A stretch of DNA of 32,736 nt, taken from an uncultured Christensenellaceae bacterium. Lineage in GTDB: Bacteria > Bacillota > Clostridia > Christensenellales > Pumilibacteraceae. Location: assembly GCA_910587025.1 (NCBI GenBank), contig CAJUKR010000014.1, positions 1 through 32,736 of the forward strand, given 5' to 3'. The notes beneath the pieces are model-generated. The model had not been told where the DNA came from and did no database searches. It saw only the letters and a program-made list of their open reading frames with translations. The position numbers and the translations under genes are program-made. This document shows, in pieces, positions 23,265-31,621 of the stretch (position 1 is the first letter of the stretch; each line of letters starts with the position of its first letter).

Positions 23265-24620
23265 TTATTGCAAAACCTCGCTCAGATTTTTGAATTTATA
23301 ACTTGCGCTGACAACGAGCACTTCGTCGCCGTTTTCGAATACGGCGTTGCCGTCGGGAAGAATATAATCACGACCGCGTATTATGCTCGCAAGAAGCACG
23401 CCCGGCTTGAATTTTATGTCGCGCACGCGTTTTCCGACAAACTCGGAATTATCTCCCACCGAGAAAGATACCGCTTCCGCTTTGTCGCCGACAATACGAT
23501 AAAGCGCGCGGACACTGCTGCCCTCCGGCGCCTGCAACGAACGGGTCAGTTTGACAATACGTTCGCTCGTGACGGCTTTGGGCGAGATCACAGTACCGAT
23601 GTCGAGCGTCGAAAGCAGATCGGTAAACGATTCGCCGTTTACTTTTGTAATAATCTTGTCCACACCGCGCGTTTTGGCAAACAACGAAAGCAGTATGTTT
23701 TCCTCGTCGTTACCGGTTAGCGTCACGAAAGAATCGACGAGATCGATACCCTCCTCGATAAGGATCTGTTTGTCCCCTCCGTCGCCGCAGATAACGGCGG
23801 CTTTCGGAAGCGCTTCGGACAGTACGCGGCAGCGTTCCATATCCTGCTCTATGATCTTGACTTTTATACCGCTGTCAAGCAGAATGCGGGCAAGATAAAG
23901 ACTTATGCGTCCGCCGCCGATTATTATCATCGAGCCGACGGGTTGCAGACTGTGCCCCGTTTTGCGAAGCATTGCGTCCACCGACTTGTAATTTCCCGTA
24001 AAATATACCACGTCGCCCGCGCGCATTTCGGTCGAACCGTCGGGAATGATAACTTCTCCGTCGCGTTCCACCGCGCAAACGAGCATTTTGAGTTTCATTT
24101 CGCTTACGATCTCGCGCAGCTGTCTGCCCACAAACGGCGACTCGTCGGCGGTACGCACTCCGACAAGATCGGCTTTGCCGCGACGAAGCACGTCTACATG
24201 CTCCGCGCCGGGATAGCGCAGGTGTCTTGCGATCTCTTCCGCCGCCTCGTGTTCGGGATTTACAAGCATGTCTATACCGAGCCGGTCGCGCATAAATTCG
24301 GATTGCGCAGAATAATCCGGCTCGCGAACGCGCGCTATAGTACGCTTCGCGCCGAGACTGCGCGCGACAAGACAGCAAACGATATTCGTTTCGTCGCTTC
24401 TCGTAACCGCCATAACGATGTCGGCATTCTTTACTCCCGCCTCGAGCTGAATATCGGCCAGCGCGCCGTTTCCGACAACGCCGAGAATATCCAATCCTCC
24501 GACGATATTGTCCACTGTGGACTTATCTCCGTCTATTATTACGATGTCGTGATTCTCGCCGGAAAGTTCTTTCGCTATTTCGAATCCGACCTTTCCCGCG
24601 CCGATAATTACGATTTTCAT
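23265..24620 (-). CDS. trkA: Trk system regulatory subunit TrkA
   Basis: Peripheral NAD-binding gating subunit of the TrkH channel. About 451 residues with two RCK units: Rossmann GAGKVG (7-12) at the start and a second at MIIIGGGRISLYLA in the middle, each followed by a TrkA-C domain. ATG 24618-24620 is chosen over an upstream in-frame GTG, which overlaps the promoter's -10 element. The promoter (TTGACT-17-TACAAT) predicts a start site on the A of this ATG, and no Shine-Dalgarno sequence exists, so the mRNA is probably leaderless. It is co-transcribed with trkH. Confidence 0.95.
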   Translation of the reverse strand: MKIVIIGAGKVGFEIAKELSGENHDIVIIDGDKSTVDNIVGGLDILGVVGNGALADIQLEAGVKNADIVMAVTRSDETNIVCCLVARSLGAKRTIARVREPDYSAQSEFMRDRLGIDMLVNPEHEAAEEIARHLRYPGAEHVDVLRRGKADLVGVRTADESPFVGRQLREIVSEMKLKMLVCAVERDGEVIIPDGSTEMRAGDVVYFTGNYKSVDAMLRKTGHSLQPVGSMIIIGGGRISLYLARILLDSGIKVKIIEQDMERCRVLSEALPKAAVICGDGGDKQILIEEGIDLVDSFVTLTGNDEENILLSLFAKTRGVDKIITKVNGESFTDLLSTLDIGTVISPKAVTSERIVKLTRSLQAPEGSSVRALYRIVGDKAEAVSFSVGDNSEFVGKRVRDIKFKPGVLLASIIRGRDYILPDGNAVFENGDEVLVVSASYKFKNLSEVLQ

Positions 24621-24626
24621 GCGACT

Positions 24627-24655
24627 ATTGTACACCTATTACGCGCAGAAGTCAA
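24627..24655 (-). promoter_or_regulatory. Promoter of trkA-trkH unit, leaderless configuration
   Basis: TTGACT (24650-24655) and TACAAT (24627-24632) on the minus strand, spacer 17 bp. The seventh base after the -10 is the A of the trkA ATG at 24620. Confidence 0.85.
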
Positions 24656-24674
24656 GTCATTGACAGTTTAGCCC

Positions 24675-24709
24675 AAACACTTGTGTTTTTTCCGTATTTG
24701 TAGTACAAT
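24675..24709 (+). promoter_or_regulatory. pyk promoter with dyad over its -35
   Basis: TTGTGT (24681-24686) and TACAAT (24704-24709) with a 17-bp spacer. A dyad AAACAC-TT-GTGTTT (24675-24688) covers the -35 and could bind a regulator. The predicted start near 24716 leaves a leader of about 59 nt before the ATG. Confidence 0.65.
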
Positions 24710-24774
24710 ATGCGTCGGGGATATATGATTGCCTTATTTTTACGTTCGCTATACATTTTTCAAAGGTGATATAT

Positions 24775-26190
24775 ATGAAAAAAACAAAAATCATTTGCAC
24801 TCTCGGCCCGGCGTCGGACAACGAGAAAACGATTACCGCAATGGCGAAAGCGGGCATGAACGTCGCGCGCATAAACGTTTCGCACGGTTCGCACGAAGAA
24901 CATGCCAAAAAAATCGCCGCAGTCAAGCGCGTGCGCGAAAAACTCGGCATGCCGATCGCTCTGCTTCTCGACACCAAAGGTCCGGAGTTTCGTATCAAAA
25001 CGTTCAAAAACGGCAAAGTGACCCTTCGCGAAGGCGATACGTTCGCGTTCACGACCGAAGACATCGTCGGCGACGAAACGCAGGTCGCCGTATCGTATAA
25101 AGGCGTATGCGAAGAAATGCAGGCGGGAGATACGATCCTGCTCAATAACGGGCTTATGGTTTTCGAAGTCGAAAAAGTGGAAAGTCCGAAAGTTATCTGC
25201 AAGGTCGTGATCGGCGGCGAAGTATCCGACCGCAAATCGATGTTTTTCCCGGACAAAGAATTCAAGATGACGTATCTTTCCGAACAGGACAAAAAAGACC
25301 TCGTTTACGGAATAGAACAGGACGTCGATTTCATTGCCTGCTCCTTCGTGTCGAAAGCGCAGGACATCGTCGAAGTACGTGAATTCCTCAAAGCAAACAA
25401 CGCGCCCGACGACATCGACCTCATCGCAAAAATCGAGAACCGCGCGGGAGTGAATAATCTCAAAGATATACTCGCCGTTGCGGACGGAATAATGATCGGA
25501 AGAGGCGATCTCGGCGTCGAGATCCCTTACGAAGAACTGCCCGACGTTCAGAAACAAATCATAAACGAATGCCGCCGCGTAGGCAAACGCTGCATCACCG
25601 CGACCGAAATGCTCGAGTCCATGATAACCAACCGCCGCCCGACGAGAGCGGAGATATCCGACGTTGCCAACGCCGTTTACGACGGAACGAGCGCGGTCAT
25701 GCTTTCGGGCGAAACCGCCGCGGGACACTATCCCGTAGAAACCGTCGAAGCGATGAGCCGTATAGTCATGCGCGCCGAGCAGAACCCCATTTTCATGCAA
25801 CTTCTCGAAAGCAACGAATATGTGATAAAGAACGAAAACGAAGCGCTTTCCCACGCCGCATGCACGCTTGCAAACGACATAAACGCGAAAGCTCTCGTAG
25901 TCTGCACCAGGACGGGCACAAGCGCGAAAACGGTGTCGAGATTCAGACCTCGTCCCGAAATCATAGCGATGACCACAAACGAACGGTCGTATCGAAAACT
26001 GGCGTTAAGCTGGGGCGTTTACCCCATGCTCAGCGACGAATACCATTCGGTGGATGTACTTTTCCACTTCGCCAAGTGCGCGGCAAAAGACTCGGGACTC
26101 GTCAAAAAAGGCGACATTGTAGTCATTACGGGCGGAACGCCGAACGGAAAAAGCGGCAATTCCGACCTTATCAATATCGCAACGATATAA
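24775..26190 (+). CDS. pyk: Pyruvate kinase
   Basis: Last step of glycolysis: phosphoenolpyruvate plus ADP gives pyruvate plus ATP. The 471-residue product starts KKTKIICTLGPAS and has R32 and N34 of ARINVSHG, DTKGPEFR (66-73), catalytic K219 and metal ligand E221 in IAKIEN, metal ligand D245 in GRGDLGVE, and the signature ITATEMLESM (274-283; the usual A-T-Q is A-T-E). It ends without the extra C-terminal PEP-utilising domain of Bacillus. ATG 24775-24777 has AAAGGTGA about 6 bases upstream. It is divergent from trkA and ends at a shared bidirectional terminator. Confidence 0.97.
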   Translation: MKKTKIICTLGPASDNEKTITAMAKAGMNVARINVSHGSHEEHAKKIAAVKRVREKLGMPIALLLDTKGPEFRIKTFKNGKVTLREGDTFAFTTEDIVGDETQVAVSYKGVCEEMQAGDTILLNNGLMVFEVEKVESPKVICKVVIGGEVSDRKSMFFPDKEFKMTYLSEQDKKDLVYGIEQDVDFIACSFVSKAQDIVEVREFLKANNAPDDIDLIAKIENRAGVNNLKDILAVADGIMIGRGDLGVEIPYEELPDVQKQIINECRRVGKRCITATEMLESMITNRRPTRAEISDVANAVYDGTSAVMLSGETAAGHYPVETVEAMSRIVMRAEQNPIFMQLLESNEYVIKNENEALSHAACTLANDINAKALVVCTRTGTSAKTVSRFRPRPEIIAMTTNERSYRKLALSWGVYPMLSDEYHSVDVLFHFAKCAAKDSGLVKKGDIVVITGGTPNGKSGNSDLINIATI

Positions 26191-26207
26191 TTTATCGGCC
26201 GAAACCG

Positions 26208-26238
26208 AAAGAGGAGAACGCGCGTTCTCCTCTTTTTA
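26208..26238. terminator. Bidirectional terminator between pyk and the MacB-like gene
   Basis: A perfect 28-bp palindrome, AAAGAGGAGAACG (26208-26220), CG, then the complement to 26235. Reading plus it ends TCTTTTTATA and serves pyk; reading minus it ends CTCTTTC and can serve the convergent ABC transporter gene, whose stop lies at 26236. Confidence 0.92.
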
Positions 26239-28620
26239 TATTTCTTTCACAGTCTCGGCGGGATCGGCTTTCGACGCACGTATCGCGGGCGGAAGACCGG
26301 CGACGCACGCAGCAGTCGTACTTGCGGCAATTGCGGTAACGGCTTGCCACGGCAACAGCAGTCCCGCGTAAACGGGCAGGAATGCCGAACATACTGCAAG
26401 CGCGATATATGCCGCGACCAATCCGACAAATCCGCCGAAAAGTCCGACAAATCCCGATTCGGTAAGAACGGAAACGGTAATATATTCCCTGCTCGCGCCC
26501 AGACTTCGCATCACGCCGAGTTCGCTCATTCTCGAACCGACCGAAACGTAAGTCACCGCTCCGAGCATGACCGCCGCCACGACGAGAGCGGCAAACGCAA
26601 GCAAAAGCATGCCAATCGTAAGCCCGTCCAGAACGGACGAAACGTAACCGATCACCGTCGAAACGTTGTCGGCGTAATTGATCTTGAAATCGGGATGCGC
26701 GGTATTCCATGCGGCAAGATATTCAACGATCTCGTCCTTTGCTTCCACACTCGCGGCATAGATATTCAGCGTGTTCGGAACATTGTCGCCGCCCAAGCTA
26801 CGCAGTGTACGCGTCCATATATTTTCGGGCACCGACGCACCGGTGAGAGGATTTATCAACCTGCCCGCATCGCGCAGAGCGCGCATTTCTTTCACGATTG
26901 CCGAATGCGCTCCCTGCCGCATAAAATATTCGTCGAGCTCGGCGGTATAATAAACGCCGGGCGCGATCGCCGCATTGCCGTTATCCCGAACAATGCCCGA
27001 AATTTTCAATGCAAGTCCTTCGCCCTCATCGGGCTCGAGCGACTGCACCCCCGTCCCGAACGCAGTGTTTTCGGTATACCTACCGTTCATGCCTTTGGTA
27101 TAAACGATGTCATTATCGAAAAACGCAAAACGACGCGACGCCAGTTCGGCATACGACCACTCGCGTTTCGCATTGCCGCCAGACAAATATTCCGTTATCT
27201 CGGCAATGGAATAATAGCCGAGCATAGCCATGACGTAATCGTCGATGCAACCGTCGGCATCGAGAACAAGTACAAGTTCGTTCGCCGACGAAGGGAGTGA
27301 ACCGTAAACGAGAGTGCAATCGTTTTCGAGAATGCCGTGATCGGAAGGCAAGCGTGAAAAATACGAAACCGAGTCGAGAAGCGCGGACGCTATGTCCGCA
27401 TAGCTTCCCGCAATTTCGCTTATATAATCAAAAGATACGTTGAGTTCGACGGACTCGAGCCGCGCGCCGACGAAAATATGCGACGAATAGTCGAGCAGAT
27501 AGTCGTAATCTATATATCGATATGTACTTTTATCGAGATTTTCGATATAATCGACATATTCGCCGTTTATGCTCTTTCCTTCGGACAGGCGAAAGTATGC
27601 GTCCGACATCGTCGAACGGACGTATGCCGCATCGTCGAGTCTCGAAATATCGAGCGTCCCTCCTGCGTCGAGAAAGGTCGTCAGATCATACGCTTCTCCG
27701 GCGCTTACGGCGTAAGTCGAAAGCAAATCGGTTTCGGTGTCGCGCACAAATACCGACAAAAGCGTCGAAAGAGCAAGTACCGCGCTTACGCCGAAAATTC
27801 CGACCGCGCACGCGATCGACGTTATGAGCGTGCGCATACGTTTCGCCGAAAGCGTACGAAATCCGAATGCCGTCGCGCTTTTATATGATATTTTATTTTT
27901 TTTATATGTTTTGTCCGTCTTGCCTTCTATCGACTCGGCAAACGGGAGTTCGGACGACTGCGGCGCGGTATCGGTAACCACACTGCCGCCGCGCAATCCG
28001 ATCATACGGTCGGCATACTTTTCGGCAAGCGCGATATTGTGCGTAACTACGATAACAAGCCGCTCGGCAGACAATTCTTTCAACAGCCGCATAACATCGT
28101 TGCCCGCTTCCTCGTCGAGCGCGCCCGTAGGTTCGTCCGCCAGTATCAGGGAAGGGTCGCCAGCTATGCCCCGCGCTACCGCGATGCGCTGATATTGCCC
28201 GCCCGAAAGCTCGGACGGGAATTTCTCCGCCTCATTCGACAGTCCGACAAGCCCGAGCGCATTATCCGCCGCGGCCGACCGTTCCGAGGAACAAATCCCG
28301 CGCACCTCCGACGGATAAGCTATATTTTCGCGCACGGTAAGATTTTTGAGCAGATTGCCTTTCTGAAATACGAAGCCCACTTCCGCGCCGCGGTATGCAT
28401 TCAGTTCGCGTTCGGATAGAACCGAAATGTCCCGACCGTTTACCGCGATCACTCCGCCCGTCGGCTTGTCCAGACCGCCGATCATATTGAGCAATGTGGT
28501 TTTACCGCAACCGGACGGACCCGTTATGCAAACGAGTCCGCGGTCGCCGAAAGTCAGGCTTATTTTTTCAAGTGCGATCCTGTCGCCGTATCTTTTTGCA
28601 AGGTCTCTCGTTTCAATCAT
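26236..28620 (-). CDS. MacB-like ABC transporter, ATPase fused to permease
   Basis: A 794-residue fusion. The ATPase (about 1-225) has Walker A GPSGCGKT (34-41), LSGGQ (138-142), Walker B SLILADE (157-163) and H194. The permease has one membrane helix near 262-285, a large extracytoplasmic domain (about 290-640), and three C-terminal helices. The FtsX-like coupling motif SELGVMRSLGASREYI lies after the second helix. This is the MacB layout, used for exporting or extracting lipoproteins, peptides or lipids by mechanotransmission. The substrate is unknown. The start ATG (28618-28620) has no clear ribosome-binding site and comes 21 bp after the large lipoprotein gene, so the two form an operon under the XRE-type operator region. 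Confidence 0.94.
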   Translation of the reverse strand: MIETRDLAKRYGDRIALEKISLTFGDRGLVCITGPSGCGKTTLLNMIGGLDKPTGGVIAVNGRDISVLSERELNAYRGAEVGFVFQKGNLLKNLTVRENIAYPSEVRGICSSERSAAADNALGLVGLSNEAEKFPSELSGGQYQRIAVARGIAGDPSLILADEPTGALDEEAGNDVMRLLKELSAERLVIVVTHNIALAEKYADRMIGLRGGSVVTDTAPQSSELPFAESIEGKTDKTYKKNKISYKSATAFGFRTLSAKRMRTLITSIACAVGIFGVSAVLALSTLLSVFVRDTETDLLSTYAVSAGEAYDLTTFLDAGGTLDISRLDDAAYVRSTMSDAYFRLSEGKSINGEYVDYIENLDKSTYRYIDYDYLLDYSSHIFVGARLESVELNVSFDYISEIAGSYADIASALLDSVSYFSRLPSDHGILENDCTLVYGSLPSSANELVLVLDADGCIDDYVMAMLGYYSIAEITEYLSGGNAKREWSYAELASRRFAFFDNDIVYTKGMNGRYTENTAFGTGVQSLEPDEGEGLALKISGIVRDNGNAAIAPGVYYTAELDEYFMRQGAHSAIVKEMRALRDAGRLINPLTGASVPENIWTRTLRSLGGDNVPNTLNIYAASVEAKDEIVEYLAAWNTAHPDFKINYADNVSTVIGYVSSVLDGLTIGMLLLAFAALVVAAVMLGAVTYVSVGSRMSELGVMRSLGASREYITVSVLTESGFVGLFGGFVGLVAAYIALAVCSAFLPVYAGLLLPWQAVTAIAASTTAACVAGLPPAIRASKADPAETVKEI

Positions 28621-28641
28621 AAAACAACGCCGAAATCTGTT

Positions 28642-31032
28642 TTATGCGGTTACCGAGCCTATAAGCGTTTCTCCCGAAAATATCGATATAAAAGAGAACA
28701 GCCGTGCGAGTTTGCCGTCAACGTTTTCGAACATCTTTGCCGAAAGCGTTATGCGAAGTTCGTACGCGTTTTCATCGAAAACAAACGTAGTGAATTTACC
28801 GTCGTCAACAACACTGCCGGCAATCAAAATATGATTATCGGTCATATACGCCGCCAAAAAAGCGATTTTTATATCGGAAAGCTGTGTGGATTTCGCCGTC
28901 CAGGTTTCGCTTTCGGTATCGTAAACGTACTTAATAAGTGTCGAAACGACAAAAGTCACATCCCGCCCGTCTTCGATCGCATCGACGTACTCGGAGTATC
29001 CGTCCGGATGCGAAACTCCGATCAAAAAGAATTCTTTGTAGCCGGGATTCCCGATACATACGTTTGTATACGCGAGAGTTTTTCCGTTATCGTCTTTGCC
29101 GACAAGTCTCAATTTTATAGCTGATAAGTCGTAATGATCTTTTTTGTCGATAAAAGGGTTCTCATTATATTTTTTTATAAGTTCCGTAACGGTATCGATA
29201 ATATTCACCGGAACGGTTACGGTTTTTGTTGCTCCGTCGACAACAAACATATCCGACAGTTTTTCCGAGTCGTTCATGTAAACAGAATAATCTATACCGC
29301 AAATGTCATATAATTCCGCTTCGACTTTTTTTATCTTCTCGCCGTTTTCGTAAGAAATCACTGCAGGTTTGCCCGCAAACAATCCGGACAGGTCGCCCGA
29401 AATTCCGGTAGTATATAAAGCATGTTTGCCTGTCGATTCATCTTCGACATCGGACGGCAACGTTATTTGCGTAGATCCGAATCCATCTATGACCGCTTTG
29501 GCTTCTCCCGAAAAATGCATATGATAATTTGTTATATCATATTCGAAGCATACTTCCGCTTCCGCTGTTATTTTCGTTAATTTATTGTCTTTGTCGAAAC
29601 TTACGTTAAATTCCGTTCCGGCTTTTTCCGCCGTCAGGCTCATCAGCAATCTTATTTCGTCGATTTCATCCCATGAATTTGCGTTAAGAAAATCTCCGAA
29701 CGGCATTTCGAGATAGCTGTCCATATACTCTTCCGCCGTAGAAATAGCGGAAGCATAGTCCATTTCATTGCCCGAAACGTCTTTGATGAATTCATCCACC
29801 GTATATGCTTTATGCTCTTCCGTAAAACCGATGTCCGAATCGCCCGTCACCGCTTTTACAATAGAATCGATAAACGAAATCACCTGATCGTAAGAAAGTC
29901 CGTAATCGGACACAACGTCGGATACGATCTTGAGTACGTCGTCTACCGTCATTGTTCCCTTCACTATGTTTTTCACCGAATCGAATGTTGTTCTCAAATC
30001 GATATTGAACATACTTTTGATCGCATCGTTTACGTTGCCGTCTTTATACGACCTAAAGTCCTCGACAAAATCGAGAACGTGTTTCGCTATTTCGTTTTCT
30101 TTCACGGTCAGTGTGCTGCCTTGATCGTTTTCGGTAACGTTAATCTTAAACGAATCGGTCAAAAGCCAATGTAAAAATTCGTACAGATCGCCGCCGCGGC
30201 TGTAATCCACGCCAAGCGCCTTGATTATTCCGGCAAGCGCATCGAAAATATCCGACACAGACATCTCTCCGAATTCAGTGTCTTCCGTAAATTGATCGCC
30301 GATACCCCCGAAATCGTAGAGCAAAAACGGCATCGTCGACTTCGTCACGCGAGTAATACAATCAAGCATTTCTCCGACTGTCAGTGCCGCTATATCCTCT
30401 TTCAAACTTTCGAACGTCCAGTTCGACAAAATATCCAATCCTAAAAGTTCGTTTATATCGGATAGCCATGCACCGTTGAAAATGCCGTCCACGCATATAT
30501 CTATACCGTCCGCATTGTACGAATCTATATAATACGAATCGTCATATTTGCTTTTTTCGAAGATATTTCCGTTTACGTAATATAAATTGCTATTCATCGG
30601 ATCGTCTTTCAGCTGCTCCATTGCATCCGCAAGATTTGCAGTATCCGAGCGTAAGCCATAGTCGTAATCCCCGTCGAACATCATGACTGTGGACTCGGAT
30701 CCGTATGACGCGGCAAGATCGGCATCCCAAGCATATACGCTCATACTTTGGCTTTGCTCTCCCCGTTCTCTCATTCCGATCTTTCCCATCGCCTGTACAT
30801 TTGCCTGCGCGCTCGAGAAATCCGTCGTCAGTCCGCGCAAAAGCGCACGTATAGCGGCTTCTTCATTGCCCGAGCCTATCGAAATATCCGGCTCTACAGG
30901 GGTTTCCGTGTCAGATCCGCCCGGAGGCTGCGTCCCGGGATCCGTACCGCCGCATGCCGAAAAAAGACAGATTCCGAGCACAAGTACAAATACAAGTACA
31001 CAGGAAAGCATAGCGATCAGTTTTCTTTTCAT
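28642..31032 (-). CDS. Large predicted lipoprotein with repeated helical motifs
   Basis: I do not recognise a named family. The 796-residue product has a signal peptide (MKRKLIAML and a hydrophobic run) and a lipobox ending at C27 (FSAC). A Gly/Pro/Thr/Asp linker (28-50) follows, and then a long, mostly helical region. A short motif recurs: LTVGEML (217-223), MSVSDIF (257-263), MTVDDVL (361-367), YTVDEFI (410-416) and MPFGDFL (443-449). The second half (about 470-700) looks beta-rich. ATG 31030-31032 has AGGTGA about 8 bases upstream. It looks more AT-rich than the genes to the left. It probably works with the MacB-like transporter downstream. Confidence 0.88.
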   Translation of the reverse strand: MKRKLIAMLSCVLVFVLVLGICLFSACGGTDPGTQPPGGSDTETPVEPDISIGSGNEEAAIRALLRGLTTDFSSAQANVQAMGKIGMRERGEQSQSMSVYAWDADLAASYGSESTVMMFDGDYDYGLRSDTANLADAMEQLKDDPMNSNLYYVNGNIFEKSKYDDSYYIDSYNADGIDICVDGIFNGAWLSDINELLGLDILSNWTFESLKEDIAALTVGEMLDCITRVTKSTMPFLLYDFGGIGDQFTEDTEFGEMSVSDIFDALAGIIKALGVDYSRGGDLYEFLHWLLTDSFKINVTENDQGSTLTVKENEIAKHVLDFVEDFRSYKDGNVNDAIKSMFNIDLRTTFDSVKNIVKGTMTVDDVLKIVSDVVSDYGLSYDQVISFIDSIVKAVTGDSDIGFTEEHKAYTVDEFIKDVSGNEMDYASAISTAEEYMDSYLEMPFGDFLNANSWDEIDEIRLLMSLTAEKAGTEFNVSFDKDNKLTKITAEAEVCFEYDITNYHMHFSGEAKAVIDGFGSTQITLPSDVEDESTGKHALYTTGISGDLSGLFAGKPAVISYENGEKIKKVEAELYDICGIDYSVYMNDSEKLSDMFVVDGATKTVTVPVNIIDTVTELIKKYNENPFIDKKDHYDLSAIKLRLVGKDDNGKTLAYTNVCIGNPGYKEFFLIGVSHPDGYSEYVDAIEDGRDVTFVVSTLIKYVYDTESETWTAKSTQLSDIKIAFLAAYMTDNHILIAGSVVDDGKFTTFVFDENAYELRITLSAKMFENVDGKLARLFSFISIFSGETLIGSVTA

Positions 31033-31044
31033 AATTCAGTCACC

Positions 31045-31128
31045 TATCTATTCCGATATTTATATCTAATTAGATACATGCTTGCATTATAGTACATCTT
31101 TTTAGATATGTCAATATCTTTTTAGATA
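31045..31128. promoter_or_regulatory. Four-site operator array TATCT-N4-AGATA
   Basis: Four copies of the dyad TATCT-N4-AGATA lie between the divergent lipoprotein and XRE genes: 31045-31058 (one mismatch), 31063-31076 (perfect, TATCTAATTAGATA), 31095-31108 (first base C), and 31115-31128 (perfect). Starts are 18, 32 and 20 bp apart, close to whole helical turns for the last two. The sites surround and fill the lipoprotein promoter, as expected for a repressor such as the adjacent XRE protein. Confidence 0.85.
31086..31114 (-). promoter_or_regulatory. Consensus promoter of the lipoprotein-MacB operon
   Basis: Perfect TTGACA (31109-31114) and TATAAT (31086-31091) on the minus strand with a 17-bp spacer. 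One operator fills the spacer (31095-31108), another abuts the -35 (31115-31128), and a third covers about +4 to +17. The predicted start is near 31079. Confidence 0.92.
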
Positions 31129-31168
31129 AATTATATTATTATTTATAAAAACGAGGCGGTACATCAAA

Positions 31169-31504
31169 GTGACGGAAAATATATTTTTAAGCAGATTCAA
31201 CGAATTGCTTGCCGAAAGCGGACTCAATCGCAAAAAATTCGCGGACAAAAGCGGTATTCCGTATCCGACGGTTATCGGCTGGACGAATCTCGGACGGTTG
31301 CCGGATTACAACGCATTGATTTCGATCGCCGACTTCTTCGATTGCTCTGTGGATTATCTTACGGGCAGACAAGACGATTTCGGAAATATTCATCATTCGG
31401 TCGAGCTGACCGAAACGGAACGCGAACTCGTCAGAAGTTATCGCAAGCTCAATTCCGAAAACAAGCGGATCATATCGGATATTACATCGAAACTCATAAA
31501 ATAA
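31169..31504 (+). CDS. XRE-family transcriptional regulator
   Basis: A 111-residue DNA-binding protein. The N-terminal helix-turn-helix domain spans about 7-65 (FLSRFNELLAESGLNRKKFAD, then IPYPTVIGWTNLGRLPDYNAL and IADFFDCSVDYLTGR), the layout of Cro/C1-type regulators. The last 45 residues are charged and helical, with no ligand-binding or protease domain. The start is GTG (31169-31171), with GAGGCGGT about 8 bases upstream. It is divergent from the lipoprotein-MacB operon with four operators between, so it probably represses that operon and perhaps itself. Its own promoter is not clear: TTTAGA/TATAAA at 31121-31149 is possible. Confidence 0.93.
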   Translation: MTENIFLSRFNELLAESGLNRKKFADKSGIPYPTVIGWTNLGRLPDYNALISIADFFDCSVDYLTGRQDDFGNIHHSVELTETERELVRSYRKLNSENKRIISDITSKLIK

Positions 31505-31515
31505 GTAAAAACGCG

Positions 31516-31560
31516 CATTAAAATCAAAAGCGTCCCGAAAATCAAATGATCGGGGCGCTT
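31516..31560 (-). terminator. Probable terminator of the alkD-like gene
   Basis: Stem 31528-31538 (AAGCGTCCCGA) with 31550-31560 (TCGGGGCGCTT), 11 bp with one G-T pair and an 11-nt loop. On the minus strand it is followed by TTTGATTTTAATG. It lies 52 bp past the alkD-like stop. Confidence 0.6.
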
Positions 31561-31586
31561 ATCGCTCTATTGGCATATTCATTAAG

Positions 31587-31621
31587 ATCGGATTTCGGAT
31601 CACGTCCGATTTTTATTTTTT
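31587..31621 (+). terminator. Probable terminator of the XRE gene
   Basis: Stem ATCGGA (31587-31592) with TCCGAT (31605-31610) followed by TTTTATTTTTT on the plus strand. The T run overlaps the end of the convergent alkD-like gene. It is a short stem, so strength is uncertain. Confidence 0.6.

Noticed and set aside
20663..23293. Open frame of 876 codons on the plus strand
   Set aside because: It is antisense to trkH and the hydrolase gene, both of which show complete family motifs. The product is rich in Arg/His/Tyr with no domain, typical of shadow frames in this CG-rich codon usage.
24660..24665. TTGACA on the plus strand as -35 for pyk
   Set aside because: No -10 at 16-18 bp: TACAAT at 24704 is 38 bp away, and the sequence at 24683 is GTGTTT. 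The TTGTGT/TACAAT pair fits better.
24716..24774. Riboswitch in the pyk leader
   Set aside because: About 59 nt, AT-rich, with no recognisable aptamer or terminator hairpin.
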